Shown here piece by piece: positions 25,166 to 33,522 of a stretch of 64,000 nucleotides of DNA; the first letter of the stretch is position 1; every line of letters starts with the position of its first letter. Where the stretch lies: NCBI RefSeq assembly GCF_030506325.1, contig NZ_CP120683.1:4353001-4417000 (forward strand). The letters are read 5' to 3'. Under the pieces are notes generated by a model that worked only from the letters and a program-made list of their open reading frames with translations, did no database searches and was not told where the DNA came from. The translations under genes and the position numbers were made by a program. This DNA comes from Tunicatimonas pelagia. Lineage in GTDB: Bacteria; Bacteroidota; Bacteroidia; Cytophagales; Cyclobacteriaceae.

Positions 25166-26818
25166 TTAGAAAGGTGGGGCGTCTTCCGAAGGGGGCACCG
25201 GAGAATCGCTGTCAGAATCATTTTTCTTAAAATCGGGGTTATTCGCCTTGCTGGTGTAGGTGATAATGTTAGATGAGTCATTAAACTCCTGACCACCACT
25301 GGCACTTACCAGTGAACTTCCGTAGTTGGTGTTGCCCATCGGGTCGTCCAGATTGGTAAAGCGAGTGTATTTTCCAATAAACTTCAGGTTGACCGTATCG
25401 AGTGCCCCGTTCCGGTGTTTAGCAATCATTACTTCCCCTACGCCTTGCACCGACTGCCCTTCTTCGTTTTCGGTAAGCCCGTAGTACTCAGGACGGTACA
25501 GAAACATCACCATGTCAGCATCCTGCTCGATTGATCCACTTTCACGAAGGTCAGATAACTGCGGACGTTTGTCGCCGCCCCGGGTTTCTACCGCCCGGCT
25601 TAACTGCGAGAGGGCAATTACCGGAACATTCAGCTCTTTGGCCAAATTCTTCATCGCTCGCGAGATGGAGGCAATTTCCTGCTCTCGATTTCCGCCACTA
25701 TTTTTGGAAGAGTCACCCGACATGAGTTGAAGATAATCCACCACAATCAGTTCAATATCGTTTTGGGCTTTCAGACGGCGGCATTTGGAGCGCAACTCCC
25801 GGATAGACAAAGCTGGGGTGTCGTCAATGAAAATAGGAGCCTCAGTTAAAGAGGCCGTTTTACTGTATAACTGCTGCCATTCATGATCCAGCAGATTTCC
25901 TTTTTTAATTTTTTCACTCTCCAGTTCGGCTTCCGCACTAATCAGACGATTCACCAACTGTACCGACGACATTTCCAGCGAAAAAATAGCTACCGAATGC
26001 TTGAAATCAACCGCTGCATTTCGCAGTGCCGAGAGAATGAAGGCCGTTTTTCCCATGCCCGGCCGCGCAGCGATAATAACCAAGTCGGACCGCTGCCAAC
26101 CGGAGGTGAGCCGATCGAGTACGGTGAATCCGGTAGGTACTCCGGTTAAGCCATCTTTGCGGAGTTTTTTAGCTTCTAGCTCACTCAGTGCTTCGCGCAT
26201 CATGGAGCGCATATCGGCGTAATTTTTTCGGATGTTGGCTTCCGATACGCTGAAGATGCGCTGTTCCATTTTGTCGAGCAGCGAAAATGTATCGGTCGTA
26301 TCTTCGTAGGCCTCTTGCTGAATTTCGGCCGCAATGGTGATAAGCTCTCGCTTGATGGCCATTTCGGACACAATACGAGCATGGTACTCAATATTAGCGG
26401 CTGAGCTTACCCGCTGGGTCAATCCACTAATCTCAAAAGCTCCCCCGGCTAAGTCTAGCGTACCGTTTTTACGAAGCTGACTGGTAACGGTGAGGATGTC
26501 TACCGGCTCAGATTTATCAAAAAGTTCAAGAATAGCTTTGTATATCTCTTGGTGGGCTTCCCGGTAAAAGCTTTCTACCTGGAGAATCTCAATAACGGTA
26601 GTAAGAGCATCTTTCTCCAGCATGAGGGCACCCAGCACGGCCTCTTCCAGGTCAACGGCCTGCGGCTGTACTTTCCCGGTAGCCGCGTTGTTCTCCAGAA
26701 TCTTACGCATCCGGTTTCGGGTGTAATCGCCACTTCTTGCTGAAAAGTCACGACGGTTCTCGTTAGACGACGTTCCGCTATTTCGGGAGTTTCCGTTACC
26801 AGGCCCGGTAGTATTCAT
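25166..26818 (-). CDS. dnaB: Replicative DNA helicase DnaB
   Basis: A 550-residue hexameric 5'-3' helicase of the replication fork. The N-terminal domain (VDLEEAVLGALMLEKDALTTV) is followed by a RecA-like domain with Walker A ARPGMGKTAF, Walker B LIVVDYLQLMSG and the SQLSRAVETRGGDKRPQLSD arginine/loop region, and the FLYRPEYY segment. The frame is continuous with no intein in the Walker A or DnaB hot-spot sites. N-terminal 45 and C-terminal 60 residues are low-complexity (Asn/Ser/Gly-rich, then Asp/Ser/Pro). A perfect 16-bp palindrome TACCGCCGTAGCGGTA lies at 26852-26867 in its leader. Confidence 0.96.
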   Translation of the reverse strand: MNTTGPGNGNSRNSGTSSNENRRDFSARSGDYTRNRMRKILENNAATGKVQPQAVDLEEAVLGALMLEKDALTTVIEILQVESFYREAHQEIYKAILELFDKSEPVDILTVTSQLRKNGTLDLAGGAFEISGLTQRVSSAANIEYHARIVSEMAIKRELITIAAEIQQEAYEDTTDTFSLLDKMEQRIFSVSEANIRKNYADMRSMMREALSELEAKKLRKDGLTGVPTGFTVLDRLTSGWQRSDLVIIAARPGMGKTAFILSALRNAAVDFKHSVAIFSLEMSSVQLVNRLISAEAELESEKIKKGNLLDHEWQQLYSKTASLTEAPIFIDDTPALSIRELRSKCRRLKAQNDIELIVVDYLQLMSGDSSKNSGGNREQEIASISRAMKNLAKELNVPVIALSQLSRAVETRGGDKRPQLSDLRESGSIEQDADMVMFLYRPEYYGLTENEEGQSVQGVGEVMIAKHRNGALDTVNLKFIGKYTRFTNLDDPMGNTNYGSSLVSASGGQEFNDSSNIITYTSKANNPDFKKNDSDSDSPVPPSEDAPPF

Positions 26819-26949
26819 AGATATTGGTTAGCGATTTTCATTTAGAACGTCTACCGCCGTAGCGGTAATCTCATAAGTTATAAAAAATAGCCTAAGCACC
26901 CAACCACTTTCAGGATTTCCTTTTCTGATTCGGGGGCTGCAAACATACT

Positions 26950-26984
26950 AAAAAGTCAGCCCAAAATTTATAGATTAGGCTGAC
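26950..26984 (-). terminator. Rho-independent terminator after the universal stress gene
   Basis: On the minus strand GTCAGCC, a 16-base loop, GGCTGAC and then TTTTT (26954-26950). It lies about 80 bp past the stop of the universal stress gene and upstream of dnaB, separating the units. Confidence 0.65.
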
Positions 26985-27066
26985 TAAAATTAAGAAGCTG
27001 CGCTCTATAATGAAGTGACCGTTCTCATGGGTGAGGCTGATTTTCTGATGCTCAGTTGATTACGAT

Positions 27067-27984
27067 TTACAGACTGAGCAGTGCCTCGAGAAAACTCATG
27101 TTGCTATTTTTTTCTTTTACCATAAACAGCGGAATGTTGGTATGGTATGCGAGCAGTCGCTCCGCTACACTACCCAGTAAGATAGAAGCCGCGGCGGTGC
27201 GCCCTCGGGAGCCAATAATCATGAGATCTACGTCTTTCTGCTGGGCGAAGCCAAAAAGCTCATCATCAATTTTGGTATCTTCACTTAGCTGGTAACGCAT
27301 TTCGCAAATGTTTTTGTCTAAATTGTGGTTGTCAAAAAACTTCTTAGATTCTTTTTTGGCGTTCTCTTCCATAATCTGGCTAAAATCCTCGTAGCTTTTA
27401 CCCGTCTTAGAATAACCCTTTGGAATTTGATAAACATGGTGTCCGTAGATTGTTACATCTTTCCCCTCTTCAGTAAATTTAATCGCCTGTGAAAGTGCCC
27501 TCTGGGCATGGTCGGAGAAATCGAGAGCAACCGCAATTTTATCAATTTTTATGTCAGCCCCCTCCGGTACGAAAAGCACGGAGCAAGTACTAATCTCAGC
27601 TACTTTACGGAGTTTTGGCTTTCTAGGAAACCCATCAGGTTTTCCCAAAATAATTAGGTCAGCATCTTTCTGTTTTCCGTAGCGGATTAGCTCATCAGTA
27701 GGGTTGCCCTGAAGCACATCAATGGATACTTGCGTATGCTCTCCGTGAGGAAAATAATCATCTACAAGGTGTTGCATTTCGTGCTGAATGGTTTCGTCTA
27801 CCGGCGCCAATACCTGACGATACTCCTCAGCTAAGTCGTCGGGTAAATCGAGCGTTTCAGCTACATGAACGAAGTAAACCGAGTCAGCATCCATAATACG
27901 ACTTACGATAGATGCGTAGCGTACCACTTCTTCGTCTAATTCCGTCAGATTTACCGCAACTACGATGCGTTTTAATTCATACAT
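27067..27984 (-). CDS. Tandem-domain universal stress protein (UspA family)
   Basis: A 305-residue cytoplasmic protein of two Usp domains. The first (about 4-148) begins IVVAVNLTELDEEVVRYA and lacks the full nucleotide loop; the second (about 150-290) begins KIAVALDFSDHAQRAL and keeps the G-x2-G-x9-G-S ATP-binding motif (GSRGRTAAASILLGS). Tandem Usp proteins bind ATP or AMP and support stress survival; a precise role cannot be assigned. A terminator follows, and it appears monocistronic. Confidence 0.92.
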   Translation of the reverse strand: MYELKRIVVAVNLTELDEEVVRYASIVSRIMDADSVYFVHVAETLDLPDDLAEEYRQVLAPVDETIQHEMQHLVDDYFPHGEHTQVSIDVLQGNPTDELIRYGKQKDADLIILGKPDGFPRKPKLRKVAEISTCSVLFVPEGADIKIDKIAVALDFSDHAQRALSQAIKFTEEGKDVTIYGHHVYQIPKGYSKTGKSYEDFSQIMEENAKKESKKFFDNHNLDKNICEMRYQLSEDTKIDDELFGFAQQKDVDLMIIGSRGRTAAASILLGSVAERLLAYHTNIPLFMVKEKNSNMSFLEALLSL

Positions 27985-28144
27985 ACAAAAAAATTATAGA
28001 TTGTAAGCTAAACCAGCTAATGTGCTGCCTAAATTATGAATAATGCTGACGAACGGCAATTATCAGCCAGACACTTTCTATTTGAAGAGCCATTTTTTAA
28101 ACTCATTTTTGTAAATTAACTTCCCTATTAAAACAACCTAAATT

Positions 28145-29476
28145 ATGAATTCATCCCGAAGAAATTTCTTGGCAAAATTAGGTAGTGGCACGGTGGCGGC
28201 CATGGCTTCTCCTGTCTTCCTCAATGCTCAATCTCGTCCCCGGATAGCACCCAGCGATCAGGTGAATATTGCGGTGGTAGGAGTGCGAAATATTGGTTGG
28301 GCCAACCTACGCTCCCATCTACAAATACCGGGCGTTAACTGCGTAGCTCTCTGTGACGTAGACCAGCGCGAGCTAGATAAGCGCGTGAGCGATGTAGAGA
28401 AAATGGCGGGCAACCGACCGGATACCTATACCGACTTCCGTAAACTGTACGAGCACCCCGATTTGGATGCGGTGATTTTGGGTACCCCTGACCACTGGCA
28501 CGCCGTACAAACCATTCAGGCCTGCGAAGCGGGATTAGATGTGTACGTGGAAAAGCCACTGGCAAACTCTATTGAAGAATGCCAGGTGATGGCTAAGGCA
28601 GTTAAGAAGCATAACCGCATTGTGCAAGTAGGTCAGCAGCAACGGAGCAGCGATCACTGGCAACCAGCGATGAAACTAATCCGGGACGGGAAAATCGGGC
28701 GAGTAAACTTTGTGCGCGCCTGGAACCACAGTGGCCCGGAACGCATTGTACAACCTGTATCCAATCAAGCAGCTCCGTCGGAGGTTGATTATAAAATGTG
28801 GCTAGGCCCAGCTCCCGATCGACCATTTAACGAAAACCGCTTTCACGGCTCGTTCCGATGGTACTGGGACTACGCCGGAGGTAAGATGACTGATTGGGGC
28901 GTCCATTTGATTGATATGGTACTATTAGGAATGGATGCCACTGCCCCCAATTCGGTAATGGCTTCGGGGGGTAAGTTTGCTGACCCCGGTAGCGATATGG
29001 AAACCCCCGATACCATGAGTGCTATCTACGAATTTGATGATTTTGTGATGGTGTGGGAGCATAATATGATTAACCGCAATGGCCCCTACGGAAAAGATCA
29101 CGGCATTGAGTTTGTAGGTGAACAAGGCCGGATGATTATTGATCGACGGGGTTGGGAAATCACTCCCGTAACCGAGCGCACCGAGGACGGCAACTCTCGC
29201 TACGTGATGGAAAAGATGCCGTATCAGCCCCGTCGAGGTAACCCTCGGGATGCTCATGCAGTGGATTTTATCAACAGTATCAAGACCCGCGAGCAGCCCA
29301 TTTGCCCCATTGAAATTGGTAGTCATGTAGCGGTAGTAGCTCACTTAGGCAATATCTCTTACCGATTAGGCCGTAAAGTTTACTGGGACTCAGATGCCTA
29401 TGCCTTTAGAGATGATGATGCCGCACAAAAAATGGTACAAGCCCAGTACCACAACGGTTGGAAGCTATCGGTATAA
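28145..29476 (+). CDS. Gfo/Idh/MocA-family oxidoreductase, Tat-exported
   Basis: A 443-residue NAD(P)-dependent dehydrogenase family protein. The N-terminus has a twin-arginine signal (SSRRNFLAKLGSGTVAAM, cleavage near NAQ) so it is probably periplasmic. The Rossmann part has NIAVVGVRNIGWAN and the family EKP motif (DVYVEKPLANSIEEC); the C-terminal domain includes WDYAGGKMTDWGVHLIDMVLL. Exported members of this family in Bacteroidota are usually linked to sugar or polyol metabolism; no sugar-utilisation genes flank it here, so the substrate is unknown. Length is normal. It stands alone upstream of the Uma2 pseudogene. Confidence 0.92.
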   Translation: MNSSRRNFLAKLGSGTVAAMASPVFLNAQSRPRIAPSDQVNIAVVGVRNIGWANLRSHLQIPGVNCVALCDVDQRELDKRVSDVEKMAGNRPDTYTDFRKLYEHPDLDAVILGTPDHWHAVQTIQACEAGLDVYVEKPLANSIEECQVMAKAVKKHNRIVQVGQQQRSSDHWQPAMKLIRDGKIGRVNFVRAWNHSGPERIVQPVSNQAAPSEVDYKMWLGPAPDRPFNENRFHGSFRWYWDYAGGKMTDWGVHLIDMVLLGMDATAPNSVMASGGKFADPGSDMETPDTMSAIYEFDDFVMVWEHNMINRNGPYGKDHGIEFVGEQGRMIIDRRGWEITPVTERTEDGNSRYVMEKMPYQPRRGNPRDAHAVDFINSIKTREQPICPIEIGSHVAVVAHLGNISYRLGRKVYWDSDAYAFRDDDAAQKMVQAQYHNGWKLSV

Positions 29477-29511
29477 AACCCAATTGCTTGAAAAGAACGT
29501 TTAAGTGAAAT

Positions 29512-30161
29512 ATGAATCTACTAGAGAAGTTAAGCACAGAAGACTATATTCAACTGGAAAATGAAACTGGCTTGAAGCATGAGTATCATGACGGATGGGT
29601 AGTGGCTATGGCTGGCGTAACTGAAGAGCACGATCTGATTAGGAACGATAACACAATCGCGCGGCGACCGTAAAGTATCCATTTGAACTCGTTCTTTTGG
29701 GGCAGTACTGCGTTACGAAAAGCCTCATATAGCCCGGCTATGCTCGGTTTTCGCGTCCCGGCGGGGAACCGCTTGTCCCGCCCCAAAAATCCAGCGTTCA
29801 ATTTGAATACTTTATTATCTCATCGTTCCTCACATCGGCGATCCGTGACCATTTAAGGAGATGTTTACGAAAAAAAGGTTGTCGTATTTACAGCAGTGAT
29901 ATTCGGGTGTTTGTGCCGGAGTGCAACAAATTCGTGTACCCCGAAAAGTACAATGTGCAGGAGAAATATGATTGTTACCGAACGCTTCCATCGTTTCGGG
30001 AACACCTGCTGGTTTCATCCCAAAAAGCTGAAGTAGAAGTACGCAAAAAGAATGCAGATGAAAAATGGGAAACTCAAACCCTTCAACAGCCCCAGCAAAC
30101 AATAGAAATCCTAGGGTGCAAGCTTAGCCTGAAGGAAATTTATGAAGATGCAGCCCTCTGA
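29512..30161 (+). pseudogene. Uma2-family endonuclease-like gene, disrupted
   Basis: The first 45 codons from ATG 29512 encode a normal Uma2 start (STEDYIQLENETGLKHEYHD, then AMAGVTEEHDLIRN). The frame stops within a 179-bp palindromic insert (29647-29825). After it, in a shifted frame, the family sequence resumes at once (FLTSAIRDHLRRCLRKKGCR, then IYSSDIRVFVPE) and runs to a stop at 30161. A second defect is an internal deletion after FVYP: the segment holding most of the PD-(D/E)xK catalytic core (about 45 residues, present in the intact homologue at 59.6 kb) is missing, joining directly to a YDCYRTLPSFREHLLVSS tail. The gene cannot make an active nuclease. Confidence 0.85.
29647..29825. 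mobile_element. 179-bp palindromic insert in the Uma2 pseudogene
   Basis: Nested inverted repeats: AAAGTATCCATTTGAAC (29672-29688) pairs with GTTCAATTTGAATACTTT (about 29796-29813), TTTTGGGGC with GCCCCAAAA, and ACGAAAAGCCTCATATAGCC with GGCTATGCTCGGTTTTCGCG around the centre. It is GC-richer than its surroundings, contains no gene, and interrupts the Uma2 gene exactly between the codons for Asn and Phe in LIRN-FLTSA. The reconstructed target AGGAACTTCCT is itself a palindrome. No clear target duplication is seen. Confidence 0.7.
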
Positions 30162-30209
30162 TAAAACTTATCAACGCAGCATTCACCACGAACAGGCTCC
30201 TGGCTGGGA

Positions 30210-30545
30210 TCATTGTCCCGAAAGGCGAGCAACCTCTTGCTTTAGCTTATCTTCCTGAATTTCATCGCGCCACTGGTGACTGACTGCCTTTCCCTTATGA
30301 ACTACAATTGTCTGAGGACTTTGGTGCTCTACATCTAGTTTCTCGGCAATTTCCGTTTTCAAATCCGATGTATACTGTAGTACGATTCCGTAAATATCAA
30401 TAGCGGGTTTGGCGTTGGCAACCTCCACCTGCGCTGCGGCACTGAAGGGACAGGTTGCCGAGTGCTTGAAAATCACAATAGGCTTTTCGTAACTGGCTTC
30501 AATAGCTGCTTCGAAATCCTGAGAAGTATGCATAATGGTAAACAT
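30210..30545 (-). CDS. ytxJ: YtxJ-like monothiol bacilliredoxin
   Basis: A 111-residue thioredoxin-fold protein of the YtxJ (DUF2847) family, which is associated with bacillithiol redox chemistry. It shows VIFKHSATCPFSAAAQVEV with the single active-site Cys (xCPFS), the GIVLQYTSDLKTEIAEKLDV strand-helix and the cis-Pro motif SPQTIVVHKGKAVSHQW. The start is taken as ATG 30545 (MFTIMHTSQDFE); the frame extends to a TTG at 30578. It would act in the cytoplasm, probably removing bacillithiol from proteins; this is inferred from the family. Confidence 0.85.
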   Translation of the reverse strand: MFTIMHTSQDFEAAIEASYEKPIVIFKHSATCPFSAAAQVEVANAKPAIDIYGIVLQYTSDLKTEIAEKLDVEHQSPQTIVVHKGKAVSHQWRDEIQEDKLKQEVARLSGQ

Positions 30546-30605
30546 AATTACTGTTTTAAGTACTGTTGAGTAATTCAATCGTGTTAAATACCAACCTAAT
30601 TATTA

Positions 30606-30766
30606 GAGCGTGTTTGTATTTTATATTTAGAATTTATTGTGAGCTATTTTTTGGTCAGACGAAGCTCTTTTTGAGGGAGATAGCCTAAGCTATCGCCTGA
30701 GAAAAAGCTGAAGTATGAACGGAAAATAGTCATTAGAAAACTAAAAGATAAAGTTCAAACACGCTC
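30606..30766. mobile_element. 161-bp full-length palindromic MITE-like element
   Basis: The two halves are an imperfect inverted repeat along their whole length, with terminal repeats GAGCGTGTTTG/CAAACACGCTC, internal pairs such as AGCTCTTTTTGAGGGAGATAGC with GCTATCGCCTGAGAAAAAGCT, and a CTAA loop. It is flanked by TA on both sides (30604-30605 and 30767-30768), which would fit a TA target duplication as made by IS630/Tc1-like transposases. It has no gene. Confidence 0.75.
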
Positions 30767-30847
30767 TAATGGTTACATAGTTTTTGTATTCAATACAATG
30801 CAACAGCTTCGCTTGTTCTAAACTGCTGATGTTTTGTTAACATTAAA

Positions 30848-30883
30848 TGCCCGTAATCGGACATTCGTGATCGCCTACGTACA
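30848..30883. promoter_or_regulatory. Two tandem palindromic operator-like sites upstream of the FtsX cluster
   Basis: TGCCCGTAATCGGACA (30848-30863) and TGATCGCCTACGTACA (30868-30883) share the form TGnnCG-N4-CGnACA and are centred exactly 20 bp apart, two helical turns. A sigma-54-like TGGCATAGTATTG lies about 55 bp downstream (30936-30948) but has spacing one base too short. This layout fits enhancer sites for an activator of the permease genes; it is inferred. The rest of 30767-31020 holds only this and a hairpin repeat. Confidence 0.4.
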
Positions 30884-30956
30884 CTTTCTTTTAAACCAGA
30901 TGCAGCAATCAGCCGTTTTTGAAGCATTTGGAAGGTGGCATAGTATTGTTAATAAA

Positions 30957-31020
30957 TAGTGACTAATGATTGGTGAGTAATATTCTTTCATCAGTCATCA
31001 ATCGCTACTCATCAGTTATT
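30957..31020. repeat. AT-rich hairpin repeat of degenerate ATGA/TCAT words, copy 3
   Basis: Left arm around AGTGACTAATGATTGGTGAG, right arm TCATCAGTCATCAATCGCTA and following, ending at the base before the first FtsX permease ATG (31021). Confidence 0.6.
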
Positions 31021-33441
31021 ATGCTCAAAAACTACTTTACCGTTGCCCTACGGAGTCTGCTTAAATACAAGGGCTACTCCGCCATTAATCTTTTGGGGCT
31101 CACCGCGGGTATCACTACCTGTGTTCTAATCTACCTTTATATCCAGCATGAACTGAGTTACGATCGTTTTCACGAGCAGGCTGATCGGATTTATCGGGTA
31201 GATAATACCTATCTGGCGGAGGGGGTAGATTCTTATCCCACCGTTTCATCGGCCTTGGCAGTAGGTGCTAAAGAAACCATTCCGGATGTAGAAGAAGCGG
31301 TACGCATAAGCCGACTAGGTAGCGGACTAAATAGCGCGGTAGTTATTCAGGTAGAAGATGAATTTTATCGAGAGCAACAAGTATATTTCGCTGATCCTTC
31401 TTTCTTTCAATTGTTTTCTTTTCCGTTGATAGAAGGAAATGCAGTTGCTGCATTAGCTGAGCCTTTCTCAGCCGTATTAACCGAAGAAACCGTTAAAAAA
31501 TACTTCGGGCGTACCGATGTGGTAGGTCAATCGTTTCGCTTTGCCAGCGATAGGGAGCACGAGTACCAAGTAACCGGGGTAACGGCTACATCACCTACTA
31601 ACAGTCATTTTACGTTCTCTATACTGACCTCTACGGAAACCGTAGCATCGCTCAACCCTGACACCGATTTAGCATCTACCTGGAACAACGACGGTTGGTA
31701 TACTTACTTGTTGCTTAAAGGCCAAAGTTCGCCCAATGAAGTAGTAGCCCAAATTGACGCACTTAACGCCGAGCATTTGTCCTCGCAAGATATAGCGCGC
31801 AAATCATCACTAACGGCTCTTACCGATATTCATCTGCACTCTAATATGCTCAATGAGGTGAAGCCCAATGGCAGCATGGCGCAAGTTTACGTATTTATGG
31901 CGATCGCTTTGTTTGTGCTATTTATCGCTGTCGTAAACTACATGAACCTAGCCACAGCCCGATCGGCTCGTCGGTCGAAAGAAGTAGGTCTGCGTAAAAC
32001 ACTAGGGGCGGAACGCTGGCAACTGATTGGGCAATTTCTAAGCGAATCGGTACTGCTGGTGCTGATAGCCACGCTGGTTTCGCTGCTATTGGCCCAACTC
32101 CTACTACCTACCTTCAATCAACTGGCGGGAAAAGAACTCGCGCTACACTTAGATCAGAATTTCGGACTTTGGCAGGGATTAATGCTGGTGGTTCTACTGA
32201 CGGGTTTGGTATCAGGTAGTTACCCAGCTTTGTTTTTGTCGGGGTTCAAACCTGCCGAAGTACTCAAGGGGAAGTTAGCCGTAGGTATGAACAGTTCGCC
32301 TTGGCTACGGAAAGGACTGGTGGTATTTCAATTTATGGTTTCCATTGTGCTAATTATTGGGGCGTGGGTGGTGTACAGCCAAATTGATTATCTAAAGAAT
32401 AAGGATTTAGGTTTTCAGAAAGAGCATGTAGTGGTTATTGAAAACGATAACAACGCGGTGACTGCTCAGCTCAGCACCTTTAAGCGAGAACTAACCCAGC
32501 ACCCGGGGGTGCTATCTGCGGCTGCTTCGCTGAGCGTTCCGGGAGGGCTACGGCCCATTGTTCCGATTAAAACCGACCAGATGGGTGAAGAAGAACAAGT
32601 GAACATGGCTGCCATCAATATTGACTTTGAGTACCTACAAACGATGGGAATAGAAGTAGCTACTGGCCGCGATTTTGACCCACGCTTTACGACCGATTCT
32701 ACGCAGTCAATTATCATTAACCGCCAAGCAATTAAAGAACTCAACTTAGTAGGTGAACCGGTAGGGCAAACTGTACGAATTAATCTGGCATTTCCTGATA
32801 AAGACTATCAAGAGAAACGGATTATTGGGGTGGTAGATGATATTAACTTTGAGCCCTTGTACCGGGCTACCGCAGGAGCTTTCTTCGCCCCGCTACTACC
32901 GGTGTACAATTATGTCTTCGTAAAGATTAATCCGCAGGAACGAGAAGAAGCTCTACATCACCTAGAAAATACCTGGACGGCGATGGTGCCCGATCAACCA
33001 TTTACCTTTTCATTTCTGGATGACGACCTGAACCAACTTTATCAAGCCGAAGAGAAACTAAGTACTATCGTCACCTATTTTTCGGGGTTAGCAGTCATTA
33101 TTGCTTGTTTGGGGCTATTTGGGCTGGCCTCCTTCGCTACCGAACAGCGTCGTAAAGAGATCGGTATTCGGAAAGTACTGGGTTCTACCAATGTAGGAAT
33201 CATCCGCCTATTTTTTAAAGAGTATTTACAGATTATCGCGATAGCTAATCTAGTTGCCTGGCCGTTAGCGTACTTACTAACCAAAGAATATATGAGCAAT
33301 TTCGTGTTCAGCACCCAAATTCAGTGGTTTATCTTTCTGGTCGCTGGAGGTCTAGTGCTGTCCATAGCCTTACTAACTGTTGGTGCTAAAGCAGTTAAAG
33401 CCGCAATGGCTAACCCAGTGAAGTCTTTAAGAAGCGAATAA
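31021..33441 (+). CDS. Large MacB/FtsX-type ABC transporter permease, paralogue 1
   Basis: An 806-residue membrane protein with the duplicated layout of Bacteroidota FtsX permeases: N-terminal membrane helix (LLGLTAGITTCVLIYLYIQH), periplasmic MacB core (about 45-270), a first FtsX domain with three helices (about 285-430, containing ARRSKEVGLRKTLGAERW), a second core (440-675), and a second FtsX domain (about 690-800, with EQRRKEIGIRKVLGSTN). ATG 31021 is used because it gives the family start MLKNYFTVALRSL; a GTG at 30970 lies in repeat DNA. No ATPase is encoded nearby. Substrate unknown; MacB-type transporters export lipoproteins, peptides or toxic compounds. Confidence 0.93.
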   Translation: MLKNYFTVALRSLLKYKGYSAINLLGLTAGITTCVLIYLYIQHELSYDRFHEQADRIYRVDNTYLAEGVDSYPTVSSALAVGAKETIPDVEEAVRISRLGSGLNSAVVIQVEDEFYREQQVYFADPSFFQLFSFPLIEGNAVAALAEPFSAVLTEETVKKYFGRTDVVGQSFRFASDREHEYQVTGVTATSPTNSHFTFSILTSTETVASLNPDTDLASTWNNDGWYTYLLLKGQSSPNEVVAQIDALNAEHLSSQDIARKSSLTALTDIHLHSNMLNEVKPNGSMAQVYVFMAIALFVLFIAVVNYMNLATARSARRSKEVGLRKTLGAERWQLIGQFLSESVLLVLIATLVSLLLAQLLLPTFNQLAGKELALHLDQNFGLWQGLMLVVLLTGLVSGSYPALFLSGFKPAEVLKGKLAVGMNSSPWLRKGLVVFQFMVSIVLIIGAWVVYSQIDYLKNKDLGFQKEHVVVIENDNNAVTAQLSTFKRELTQHPGVLSAAASLSVPGGLRPIVPIKTDQMGEEEQVNMAAINIDFEYLQTMGIEVATGRDFDPRFTTDSTQSIIINRQAIKELNLVGEPVGQTVRINLAFPDKDYQEKRIIGVVDDINFEPLYRATAGAFFAPLLPVYNYVFVKINPQEREEALHHLENTWTAMVPDQPFTFSFLDDDLNQLYQAEEKLSTIVTYFSGLAVIIACLGLFGLASFATEQRRKEIGIRKVLGSTNVGIIRLFFKEYLQIIAIANLVAWPLAYLLTKEYMSNFVFSTQIQWFIFLVAGGLVLSIALLTVGAKAVKAAMANPVKSLRSE

Positions 33442-33446
33442 CTCTT

Positions 33447-33522
33447 AGTGATGAATGAGTAATGAATAATGATCAATGCCACTCATCACTTATTAATCAT
33501 CAATCATTAGTCATTATTCATC
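33447..33522. repeat. AT-rich hairpin repeat of degenerate ATGA/TCAT words, copy 4
   Basis: Left arm AGTGATGAATGAGTAATGAA and right arm ATCATCAATCATTAGTCATT, separated by a short GC-richer loop. It fills the gap between permease paralogues 1 and 2, ending at the base before ATG 33523. Confidence 0.65.

Noticed and set aside
25166-26818. Intein in dnaB
   Set aside because: Walker A and downstream helicase motifs are contiguous at normal spacing.
26852-26867. Palindrome TACCGCCGTAGCGGTA upstream of dnaB as an operator
   Set aside because: Perfect but only one copy is in the window and no further support for a binding site exists.
29586-29801. 71-codon minus-strand frame in the Uma2 pseudogene
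   Set aside because: It reads across the palindromic insert and has no family similarity; a by-product of inverted-repeat DNA.
30936-30950. Sigma-54 promoter for the FtsX cluster
   Set aside because: TGGCA and TTG are present but the spacing is one base short of the strict -24/-12 distance and the -12 GC is not present; kept only as a remark.
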